DNA from: Hyphomonadaceae bacterium
GTDB taxonomy: Bacteria > Pseudomonadota > Alphaproteobacteria > Caulobacterales > Hyphomonadaceae
Reading direction: 5' to 3'
NCBI GenBank assembly: GCA_030696545.1
Contig: JAUYSA010000022.1
Span: 1-5,124, forward strand
DNA: 5,124 nucleotides
Position numbers and translations under genes: made by a program. Positions 1-5,123 of this stretch are shown here, in pieces (positions within the stretch are counted from its first letter, which is position 1; the number at the start of each line of letters is the position of its first letter). Below the pieces are notes generated by a model. The model did not search any database and was not told the origin of the DNA. It saw nothing but the letters and a program-made list of their open reading frames with translations.

Positions 1-67
1 TGGGTTCGATGGCGACTATCTGTATTTCTCGTCGCGCAGCGATGTGGTCCCGTTCGCGCGGGACTAG
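1..67 (+). CDS. 3' end of an unidentified gene (partial)
   Basis: An open frame enters from the left edge; its first complete codon is at position 2 and it ends at TAG 65-67. The visible C-terminus is GFDGDYLYFSSRSDVVPFARD, 21 residues, rich in aromatic and acidic residues. I do not recognise the family from so short a tail. The call rests on the frame being open to the window edge and on its stop meeting the stop of the convergent methyltransferase within the palindrome CTAG at 64-67, a normal arrangement for two convergent genes with no spacer. The fragment is short enough that it could be a chance open frame. Confidence 0.5.
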   Translation, partial: GFDGDYLYFSSRSDVVPFARD

Positions 68-780
68 CTGCGTCTGGCGATCAGCCATGCGCCGTGATGG
101 CCGCCGTGATTGGTGTGGCGCATGACGATGCGGCTGAAGCCTGATGCTGTGAGGCGGCGCATGACTTCGCTCATCGCGTAATCGTGCATCCTGATAAGTT
201 GGGCTGCGTCGGTGTCGCCCTTCCGGCTGGCGCTGCGGGCGAGCTGGCGGCGGGCGTTCGAGATCAGGTTGTGCTTGGGCGCAGCGAGGTCGCGCCAGAA
301 GGTGATGTGGAGGCTGAGGAAGCAGTCGGGGGATGCTCGGCTCAACGCATCATCGAGCAGGCGCAAGCCTTCTGGCGGTGGGATGTGCTGGAAGACGATG
401 TAGGAATTGATCCAAGCGAACGGGCCAGGCGGCAGCGTGATCGAGAACTCCGCGTTGGGCGGCGCTTGCTCGCGGGCGAGGGCGAGCATGGAATCGGCGA
501 CGTCATAGCCCGTCACGGCGGGAACGATCTTCGCCATCGCGTAGGTCAGGCGGCCGACGCCGCAGCCGATATCCAGCGCGCGGCCAGTTGAAGGACGTGC
601 GCCGAGATCCTGATCGAACCAGGTCAGCAGGCGGGCGATGTCGTCTTCGCCCGAAGCGTAAAAGTCGCGGCGGTGTTCCGGCGTTATGGCGCCGGAGCGG
701 AAGGCGGGGTTCGAGAGCACGCCGAACCAGGGATCGCGTCGGGCGATGATCTCCCAGTCGTGCGGTTCGTCCCCCGCCAT
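64..780 (-). CDS. class I SAM-dependent methyltransferase
   Basis: This 238-residue protein is probably a soluble cytoplasmic enzyme that transfers a methyl group from S-adenosylmethionine to an unknown acceptor. The glycine-rich SAM motif I is clear at residues 68-79 (ALDIGCGVGRLT). The acidic residue expected at the end of strand beta-2 is D93 in GYDVAD. A motif II-like segment (INSYIVFQHIPPPEG) lies at 124-138, with QHI typical of methyltransferase domain proteins. The N-terminal 50 residues (DPWFGVLSNPAF, then FYASGEDDIARLL) look like the helical cap that precedes the Rossmann fold in this family. The ATG at 778-780 has AAGG 7 nt upstream, overlapping the stop of the dehydrogenase 9 bp before it, so the two genes are probably cotranscribed and this one translationally coupled. 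Substrate cannot be read from the sequence. No signal peptide or membrane segment is seen. Confidence 0.9.
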   Translation of the reverse strand: MAGDEPHDWEIIARRDPWFGVLSNPAFRSGAITPEHRRDFYASGEDDIARLLTWFDQDLGARPSTGRALDIGCGVGRLTYAMAKIVPAVTGYDVADSMLALAREQAPPNAEFSITLPPGPFAWINSYIVFQHIPPPEGLRLLDDALSRASPDCFLSLHITFWRDLAAPKHNLISNARRQLARSASRKGDTDAAQLIRMHDYAMSEVMRRLTASGFSRIVMRHTNHGGHHGAWLIARRS

Positions 781-789
781 TCGCGCGCC

Positions 790-1854
790 TTACGGCTTGA
801 GGACGACGCGGCCGACGATCGTGCCTTCGCGCAGCTGGTTCAGGGTCTTGTCGGCCTGATCGAGCGGGCGGGTTTCGACCGGGATCGGCGCGATCTTGCC
901 GGCTTTCACCAGCTCCATCATTTCGCGCGTTTCGCCGAGCGGGCCGGTGTAGGAGCCGACGATCGAGTAGGGGCGGCCAGGGAATGACGGGATCGGGGCT
1001 GCGAACTTGCCGCCAAACAGACCGACCACGATGATCTCGCCGCCACGGCGAATGCCGCCGTTCGCGAAGTTGAGCGAGGGCGTGGAGCCGACGAAATCCA
1101 CTGCAGCAGCAGCGCCGCCGCCGGTGTCGACTTTCAGCTTCTTGAGCGCGTCAGGCTCCTTCGAGTTGTAAACCGCGTCAGCGCCGGCAGCCATTGCTGC
1201 GTCGAGTTTCTTCGGGTCGATGTCCGCGCCGATGATCTTGTTGTTCGGGAACATGGCGCGGGCGAATTGCAGGCCCATCATGCCGACGCCGCCGAGGCCG
1301 ACGATGAGGATCGCTTCGCCTTCATAGGCGGTGCGGACTTTCTTGAGCGCGGAGAACGCCGTGATGCCCGAGCACATGTAGGTGGCGGCAAGGCCTTCGG
1401 GCACGCCCGTAGCGTCGAGCAGGTATTTCGGGTGCGGGACGAGGACGTATTCCGAATAGCCGCCGGCGACCTGGATGCCGATCTGGCGCGGCTTGGAGCA
1501 GATGTGTTCCTGGTCGCGCTTGCAGGTGGCGCACTCGCCGCAGCCGATCCATGGGAAGACGACGAAGCGTTCCCCGACCTTGCGGCCTTCGAGCAGGGCC
1601 TGAGCATCCGGGCCAACGGCCGAGAGCGTGCCTTCGATTTCATGGCCGAGCGTGTGCGGCAGCGTGCGGCCCTTGGACCAGTCGATCTTGTCGCCATCGC
1701 CGAGGTCGACATGGCCGTCCTGCAGGTGGACGTCGGAGTGGCAGACGCCGGAGTGCGAGATCTTTACGAGAACTTCCGTGCCCTTCGGGGCGGGAATATC
1801 GGAGGTGACTTCCTCGAGCGGTGCGCCGTAGGCGACGATGGCTTGGCTCTTCAT
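790..1854 (-). CDS. zinc-dependent alcohol dehydrogenase, 6-hydroxyhexanoate dehydrogenase-like
   Basis: This 354-residue medium-chain dehydrogenase should oxidise an alcohol to an aldehyde using NAD+ in the cytoplasm. The GroES-like N-terminal half has catalytic zinc ligands C38 and H71 (with E72 beside it) and C161. It also has a structural zinc lobe C105, C108, C111, C119 in the spacing CxxCxxCx7C. The Rossmann motif GLGGVG is at 186-191, and D211 in GADID at the end of beta-2 indicates NAD rather than NADP. Segments PWIGCGEC, a CKR-type zinc lobe, and VPHPKYLLD recall the ChnD-type 6-hydroxyhexanoate dehydrogenases of omega-hydroxy acid oxidation. That similarity is from memory and does not fix the substrate. 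I chose ATG 1852-1854 because GGAGGAAG lies 7 nt upstream. A longer reading from TTG at 1893 adds 13 unconvincing residues. The methyltransferase follows 9 bp after the stop. Confidence 0.93.
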   Translation of the reverse strand: MKSQAIVAYGAPLEEVTSDIPAPKGTEVLVKISHSGVCHSDVHLQDGHVDLGDGDKIDWSKGRTLPHTLGHEIEGTLSAVGPDAQALLEGRKVGERFVVFPWIGCGECATCKRDQEHICSKPRQIGIQVAGGYSEYVLVPHPKYLLDATGVPEGLAATYMCSGITAFSALKKVRTAYEGEAILIVGLGGVGMMGLQFARAMFPNNKIIGADIDPKKLDAAMAAGADAVYNSKEPDALKKLKVDTGGGAAAAVDFVGSTPSLNFANGGIRRGGEIIVVGLFGGKFAAPIPSFPGRPYSIVGSYTGPLGETREMMELVKAGKIAPIPVETRPLDQADKTLNQLREGTIVGRVVLKP

Positions 1855-1861
1855 GGGTGTG

Positions 1862-1902
1862 CTTCCTCCGCAGGTCTGATGTTGCGTTAGCAATGCCTGC
1901 GG
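1862..1902 (-). promoter_or_regulatory. Shine-Dalgarno and overlapping 5' hairpin of the dehydrogenase gene
   Basis: The strong ribosome site GGAGGAAG occupies 1862-1869, 7 nt before the ATG. A 7-bp inverted repeat, CCGCAGG (1902-1896) and CCTGCGG (1874-1868) read on the minus strand, encloses 21 nt. That loop holds a second small stem, TTGC/GCAA around TAAC. The last two G residues of the outer stem are the first two of the Shine-Dalgarno. The pairing and overlap are seen directly; any effect on translation is inference, since most of the ribosome site stays free. Confidence 0.45.
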
Positions 1903-1943
1903 CGGATGGGAAGGGCCAACGAAGACGAGGCGTTACGTCAGGG

Positions 1944-2237
1944 TCAGTTCGCGGCGATGATCGCAGGTTCGGACGCAGGCAACGGTGATGCAGTTTCAGC
2001 CGGCAGCGGGCGCGGCGGAGGGCCGGCGCAGCGGCGGATCAGCATGGCGCGGTCTTCCGGCGTCATCGCTTCGAGGATCAGCTCATCGAGCGGAGCATCA
2101 GCAGCCGGAGCTTCGTCCGCGACGGGCGCTGGAGCTGCGTTCACCGTTCGCGCGTTCGACGTCTGAGCGAAGGTAGGCGAAGACAACAGCACCGCGATCA
2201 GGAGCGCGGCGCCGGTGGCGAGAATAGCGTTCTTCAT
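1944..2237 (-). CDS. small secreted Pro/Ala-rich protein, hypothetical
   Basis: A 97-residue protein of no family I recognise. Residues 1-24 form a standard signal peptide: K2, a hydrophobic core (AILATGAALLIAVLL), and a TFA|QT cleavage site after A24. The mature 73 residues are probably periplasmic or extracellular. They divide into an Ala/Pro-rich stretch (33-49), a likely amphipathic helix (50-70, DELILEAMTPEDRAMLIRRC) with the only cysteine, C70, and a proline-rich tail. I prefer ATG 2235-2237 because ACGGGG lies 6 nt upstream. The ATG two codons earlier abuts that GGGG with no spacing. Gaps of about 90-100 bp on both sides suggest its own promoter, though I see no clear -35/-10. C70 could allow a disulfide-linked dimer. 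The signal peptide makes this frame more credible than the overlapping plus-strand frame. Confidence 0.7.
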   Translation of the reverse strand: MKNAILATGAALLIAVLLSSPTFAQTSNARTVNAAPAPVADEAPAADAPLDELILEAMTPEDRAMLIRRCAGPPPRPLPAETASPLPASEPAIIAAN

Positions 2238-2313
2238 GGTCATCCCCGTTTACGATGATGAACTATCGCAACCGGGTGAGGCGGATTACGGGATTGAAAT
2301 AGGGAGAAGCTGC

Positions 2314-2340
2314 GGCGAAAGATTAACTGCGCAGTTCGCC
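2314..2340. promoter_or_regulatory. perfect 12-bp palindrome within a 6-bp inverted repeat
   Basis: AACTGCGCAGTT at 2325-2336 is a perfect palindrome. It overlaps a second dyad, GGCGAA (2314-2319) and TTCGCC (2335-2340). The site lies just past the hydrolase stop and about 90 bp upstream of the small secreted gene. It could be an operator or part of a weak 3' hairpin. There is no run of T after it that would make a convincing terminator. No role is assigned, and the rest of the gap 2238-2339 shows nothing else clear. Confidence 0.3.
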
Positions 2341-3413
2341 TAGCTCGCGGGCAGCGCCTTCATCAGCTTTTCCCAGAGGTGCTCATCGAACTGCCGATCA
2401 GGTGCTGCCTGTCCGGTGCGGATGACGAGCAGTTTCATCGACGGGACGATGAACAGCTTGCGGTCCTGCGCGCCGAGAGCAGCGACGAGGTCGCGCGGAG
2501 CGGAGGGGATCAGCTGCCCCTCGCGGCGGGTCGCGCCAGCGTTTGCGCCGATCGAGTAGGTGCTGTTGTTGAGCCACCAGAGGCGGCCATAGGAGGGGTT
2601 GGTGGCGGTCGGCGTGAATATCGCATCGAGCTGCGCTTCTGAGATGAGCTGCGCGCCGTTTGGCTTGCGGCCGCGATTGAGGATGATCTGGCCCATGATG
2701 GCGAGATCCCGCGGCGTGGTGACGAGGCCGGTTGGATTGCCGACGTCGCTGAAGACGCCGGGACGCTGCTCCCAACCCGTGCCGTGCATGTTGCCGACCT
2801 TGGTGAACCAGAGCTGGGTGACGATCCAGAGCTCCTGGCCGGCGGCCTTCTCGAGCACGGGCTTCAGCTTCGCGTAGGCTGGCGTGTTATAGAGAAATTT
2901 TGTGCCTGCAGGCGCGTCGAAACTGAGGTCTTCCTTGAGGCCGGAATTCATTTCGAGCAGGTGGCGGACCGTGATCTTCTCTTCCTGCTGGGGCGTGGCC
3001 TTCGACCAGCGCGAGCCGATATAGGCAGAGACCGGGCGCTCGATATCGATCAGGCCCTTGTCGACGCCTACGCCGACGAGCAGAGCGATGAGGCTTTTCT
3101 GCTGGGAGGCGACATCCTCCTTCAGGGCGCCGTCTGCGGAGACGCCATGGACGAAGTTGGCGCGGAAGGTTTTCGAGGCGGCGTCATCCGGCAGCGGCCA
3201 GTTGTGTTCGGCGATCGTCTTGCCGTCCTGGATGATCAGGAAGCCGGTTGTCTTCTGAGACTGGGCATAGGCGACGACATCTTCGAGCGCGGATGCGTTC
3301 CAGGTGGCGTTCGATGTTTGCTGCTGCGCTGGAACCGCCGTGCAGCCGAAGAGGCCGAATGCGACGGCGAGCGCGGCGAACGATTTCAACATGCTGGCGC
3401 TCCGGCTTTTCAT
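2340..3413 (-). CDS. serine hydrolase lipoprotein, beta-lactamase/esterase superfamily
   Basis: A 357-residue hydrolase with the class C beta-lactamase/penicillin-binding fold (Pfam Beta-lactamase, PF00144). A hydrophobic signal segment ends in the lipobox LFGC with C24, so the protein is probably lipidated and envelope-anchored; T25 does not suggest inner-membrane retention. The nucleophile motif SxxK is S103-QQ-K106. Y175 in FLYNTPAY is the likely second-motif tyrosine. RHLLEMNSGL (150-159) and GLVTTPRDLAIMGQIILNRG (229-248) are typical of the family. The third motif, usually HxG or similar, is replaced by GAQDRKLFIVP (314-324), closer to 6-aminohexanoate-dimer hydrolase and EstB-type esterases than to true beta-lactamases. 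The substrate may be an ester, amide or peptide; antibiotic resistance should not be assumed. The ATG at 3411-3413 has AAGGAAG upstream and starts 1 bp after the hisI stop (TGACATG), implying coupling. M8 is a possible alternative start. Confidence 0.9.
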   Translation of the reverse strand: MKSRSASMLKSFAALAVAFGLFGCTAVPAQQQTSNATWNASALEDVVAYAQSQKTTGFLIIQDGKTIAEHNWPLPDDAASKTFRANFVHGVSADGALKEDVASQQKSLIALLVGVGVDKGLIDIERPVSAYIGSRWSKATPQQEEKITVRHLLEMNSGLKEDLSFDAPAGTKFLYNTPAYAKLKPVLEKAAGQELWIVTQLWFTKVGNMHGTGWEQRPGVFSDVGNPTGLVTTPRDLAIMGQIILNRGRKPNGAQLISEAQLDAIFTPTATNPSYGRLWWLNNSTYSIGANAGATRREGQLIPSAPRDLVAALGAQDRKLFIVPSMKLLVIRTGQAAPDRQFDEHLWEKLMKALPAS

Positions 3414-3414
3414 G

Positions 3415-3795
3415 TCAGGCTTCCTTGAGTCCTGAAGGTGAGGCGATGCGATAGAAGCAGGAGCGGCGGCCGGTGTGGCAGGCGGCGCCGGTCTGGCGGA
3501 CTTTGAGGAGGACGGCGTCCTGATCGCAATCGACGCGGATCTCGACGATGTGCTGCTCGTGGCCGGATGTGTCGCCCTTGCGCCAGAGGCCCTTGCGCGA
3601 ACGCGACCAATAGACGGCGCGGCCGGTGTCGATGGTGAGCTGCAAGGCTTCGGCGTTCATCCAGGCGAGCATGAGGACTTCGCCGGTATCGGCATCCTGC
3701 GCGATGGCGGCAACCAGGCCGTGCTCATCGAACTTCGGACGAAGCTCGATGGTTTCGTCCTGAGCAGAACCGGAAAGGGGCTGGGCATAGGTCAT
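3415..3795 (-). CDS. hisI: phosphoribosyl-AMP cyclohydrolase (histidine biosynthesis)
   Basis: This 126-residue cytoplasmic enzyme opens the adenine ring of phosphoribosyl-AMP, the third step of histidine biosynthesis. Family signatures run almost the whole length: MLAWMNAEAL (42-51), YWSRSRKGLW (62-71), KGDTSGHEQ (73-81), the DxDxD-like metal site D89-C-D91-Q-D93, and CHTGRRSCFYR (106-116). Zinc ligands expected for the family are C90, C106 and C113, all present. The length fits the stand-alone form; there is no HisE pyrophosphohydrolase domain as in the enterobacterial HisIE fusion, so hisE must lie elsewhere. The ATG at 3793-3795 has only a weak AAGAA upstream. It is first in the minus-strand run and lies 1 bp before the hydrolase gene. 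Its start is 44 bp from the divergent DUF2785 gene, so its promoter must lie in that gap or inside the neighbour. Confidence 0.97.
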   Translation of the reverse strand: MTYAQPLSGSAQDETIELRPKFDEHGLVAAIAQDADTGEVLMLAWMNAEALQLTIDTGRAVYWSRSRKGLWRKGDTSGHEQHIVEIRVDCDQDAVLLKVRQTGAACHTGRRSCFYRIASPSGLKEA

Positions 3796-3839
3796 GGGAT
3801 TTCTTACGCTGTGACGATTGGGACGGGAAGCGCGGAAAC

Positions 3840-4799
3840 ATGGCTATCGGGCGGTTGATCGCGGGTTCGCTGGCGCTGGCGTTTGGGGCGTGTGCGCAGG
3901 CGCCTCCGGCTGAGCTGCCTGTGGCATTGGGCGGAGGGTGGATGCTGGATCCGCCCGGGTGGCTGGATGCTGCGAAGGTTGCGTGTCCGCCGGCGGGATG
4001 GGATCGGGATGCGCTGGTCGCAGCCAAGGCGGCGGGTTTCGAGATCGCGGATAACGAGAAGCGGCAGGCGTTTGCGAAGGCGATCACGGATTGCCTTGCG
4101 AGTCCTGATCCTGAGTTGCGGGATGGGATCGCTTATGAGGGGCTGGCGCATATGTTGCGCGCCAAGCAGCTGAGCGATGAGACGAAGCAGGCCTTGCTGG
4201 CTGATCTTGTTGCGCGGCTGGATGCGCCGGCGGGGGCGGGATTCGAGCAGCCGTTTGCCGCGCTTGCGCTTTCGGAGGTTGCGCGGGCGGATCGGGTTGA
4301 GGCGTTCCTCAGCGAGGATGAGCTGATCAAGCTGCTGGTCGATGCGCAGCACTGGTTCATCAACGTGTCGGACTATCGCGGCTTCGATGAGCGGGAAGGG
4401 TGGCGGCATGGCGTGGCGCATGGAGCGGACCTGCTGATGCAACTGGCGCTCAATCCGCGGATCGATGCGGAGGGGCTGCGGCTGATCGTGTCGGCGGTGG
4501 GGGCGCAGGTTGCGCCGGAGGGGCATGCCTATGTGTTCGGCGAGAGCGAGCGGCTGGCGCGGCCGGTTCTCTTCGCGGCTGCGCGCGGGGCGATGGATCA
4601 GGCGAAGTGGAGCGAGTGGCTGATGGTGATGGCGACGCCGCCGGAAGGTATCGCCTCTCAGGGCACGGCGTGGTTGGCTTGGCGGCATGATGCGGCGGCG
4701 TTCCTGCAGGCGCTGTATGTGGGCGCAAAGCTTGGAGCGGATGCGGGGGATGATGTGCTGCTGCCGGGGCTTGAAGCGGCGCTGAAGGCTATGCCTTAG
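3840..4799 (+). CDS. DUF2785 family protein, putative lipoprotein
   Basis: A 319-residue protein of the uncharacterised DUF2785 family (Pfam), recognised by SPDPELRDGIAYEGL (88-102), DYRGFD (178-183) and GWRHGVAHGADLL (187-199), then ESERLARPVL (235-244). The family is mostly alpha-helical with a repeat-like build and no assigned reaction. H190, H194 and D197 sit on one helix face pattern (HxxxHxxD) and could bind a metal; that is inference. Residues 1-18 look like a lipoprotein signal, R5 then a hydrophobic core ending FGAC (C18). The lipobox is imperfect (F at -3), and P22 argues against ordinary signal peptidase cleavage after A21. The ATG at 3840 has GGGAAG 9 nt upstream. The gene is divergent from hisI and ends at its own terminator. 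Its codons favour GCG, GGG, CGG and GAT more than the minus-strand genes do. Confidence 0.85.
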   Translation: MAIGRLIAGSLALAFGACAQAPPAELPVALGGGWMLDPPGWLDAAKVACPPAGWDRDALVAAKAAGFEIADNEKRQAFAKAITDCLASPDPELRDGIAYEGLAHMLRAKQLSDETKQALLADLVARLDAPAGAGFEQPFAALALSEVARADRVEAFLSEDELIKLLVDAQHWFINVSDYRGFDEREGWRHGVAHGADLLMQLALNPRIDAEGLRLIVSAVGAQVAPEGHAYVFGESERLARPVLFAAARGAMDQAKWSEWLMVMATPPEGIASQGTAWLAWRHDAAAFLQALYVGAKLGADAGDDVLLPGLEAALKAMP

Positions 4800-4851
4800 G
4801 CGCGCGGGCGCGGCCTCGCTGATGGGCGAGTTGGGGCGGGATTGAGTTTTG

Positions 4852-4884
4852 AACGCGGCTGCCTAGGCGGCCGCGTTTTTGTTT
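4852..4884 (+). terminator. intrinsic terminator of the DUF2785 gene
   Basis: An 8-bp perfect stem, AACGCGGC (4852-4859) with GCCGCGTT (4870-4877), closes a 10-nt loop that itself contains the palindrome GCCTAGGC. It is followed by a T-rich tail, five T at 4876-4880 and then GTTT. It lies 52 bp after the DUF2785 stop on the same strand, a textbook rho-independent terminator. Confidence 0.88.
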
Positions 4885-4885
4885 G

Positions 4886-4903
4886 GCGGACTGACAAGTC
4901 CGC
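4886..4903. repeat. 7-bp perfect hairpin directly after the terminator
   Basis: GCGGACT (4886-4892) and AGTCCGC (4897-4903) pair perfectly around the loop GACA. It starts one base after the terminator T-tract and ends three bases before the first REP-like stem, so the three stems are nearly contiguous. It may be the left part of the dispersed element rather than a separate unit. Confidence 0.6.
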
Positions 4904-4931
4904 TCGTCCCGGCGCAAGCCGGGATCCGGGG
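4904..4931 (+). repeat. REP-like element, copy 1
   Basis: A 7-bp stem TCCCGGC/GCCGGGA (4907-4924) closes the loop GCAA, a GNRA-type tetraloop, followed by TCCGGGGC. It resembles the CCCGGCG-AAGCCGGGA dispersed palindromes common between genes in alphaproteobacteria. The minus-strand element at 4973-5000 is a second copy in the opposite direction. No GTAG-type tetranucleotide of classical enterobacterial REPs is seen at its base. Confidence 0.7.
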
Positions 4932-4972
4932 CTGCGTGAGCAGACCTGATTTAATGCGCAGCACCCTTGATG

Positions 4973-5000
4973 CTCTGGGTCCCGACTTTCGTCGGGATGA
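4973..5000 (-). repeat. REP-like element, copy 2 (inverted)
   Basis: Read on the minus strand, a 7-bp stem TCCCGAC/GTCGGGA (4997-4980) closes the loop GAAA, again GNRA-type, followed by CCCAGAGC. By eye it matches copy 1 at 21 of 28 positions. One stem pair changed from G-C to A-T on both sides. The two copies face each other across about 40 bp, a BIME-like arrangement. Confidence 0.7.
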
Positions 5001-5072
5001 GTGGAGGGAGGGTGGTGCGCGGTGGTTGGAGTATGCGCGTTGCTGCAGCTTGTGGCTGGCATGCGTGAGCAC

Positions 5073-5123
5073 GCCCTCGTCCTTCGACGGGCGCACGCTT
5101 CGCGTGCTGCTCAGGATGAGGGC
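5073..5123. repeat. 51-bp inverted repeat of a second dispersed family
   Basis: Outer arms GCCCTCGTCCT (5073-5083) and AGGATGAGGGC (5113-5123) pair over 11 positions with a single G/T wobble. Inside is a second perfect stem, GCACGC (5093-5098) with GCGTGC (5102-5107), around TTC. The CCTCATCCT...AAGGACGAGG pattern is one I associate with abundant intergenic palindromes in alphaproteobacteria. The window ends one base later, so flanking sequence cannot be judged. Confidence 0.7.

Noticed and set aside
1267..1890. 207-residue plus-strand open frame across the dehydrogenase gene
   Set aside because: The minus strand carries complete zinc and NAD motifs here; the plus frame shows Ala/Asp/Arg-rich sequence without any family signature.
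1906..2166. 86-residue plus-strand frame opposite the small secreted protein
   Set aside because: It is Gly/Ser/Ala-rich with no ribosome site, while the minus-strand frame has a signal peptide and a spaced GGGG.
2340..3413. Antibiotic-inactivating beta-lactamase
   Set aside because: It has the superfamily SxxK but not the usual KTG/HTG third motif, and looks closer to esterase and amide hydrolase members.
2784..3428. 214-residue plus-strand open frame across the serine hydrolase gene
   Set aside because: It is antisense to a clear hydrolase with SxxK and lipobox; the composition is that of a complementary-frame artefact.
3796..3839. Divergent promoter pair between hisI and the DUF2785 gene
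   Set aside because: The 44-bp gap is too short for two full promoters and I could not identify a convincing -35/-10 pair on either strand.
3475..3858. 127-residue plus-strand open frame across hisI
   Set aside because: hisI is unambiguous on the other strand, and this frame would overlap the start of the DUF2785 gene.
3804..4688. 294-residue minus-strand open frame opposite the DUF2785 gene
   Set aside because: Its translation is Arg/Pro-rich with no domain, it has no good ribosome site, and the opposite strand encodes a recognisable family over the same bases. It is a shadow of GC-rich coding DNA.
4796..5096. Two minus-strand open frames in the right-hand gap
   Set aside because: Both translate the palindromic repeats (for example PACAGTSG and HPDESRDPE), begin without ribosome sites, and cross a strong terminator.
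4886..5123. Possible CRISPR array
   Set aside because: The repeated units are inverted, differ from each other, are only two in number for each kind, and have no regular spacers or cas genes.
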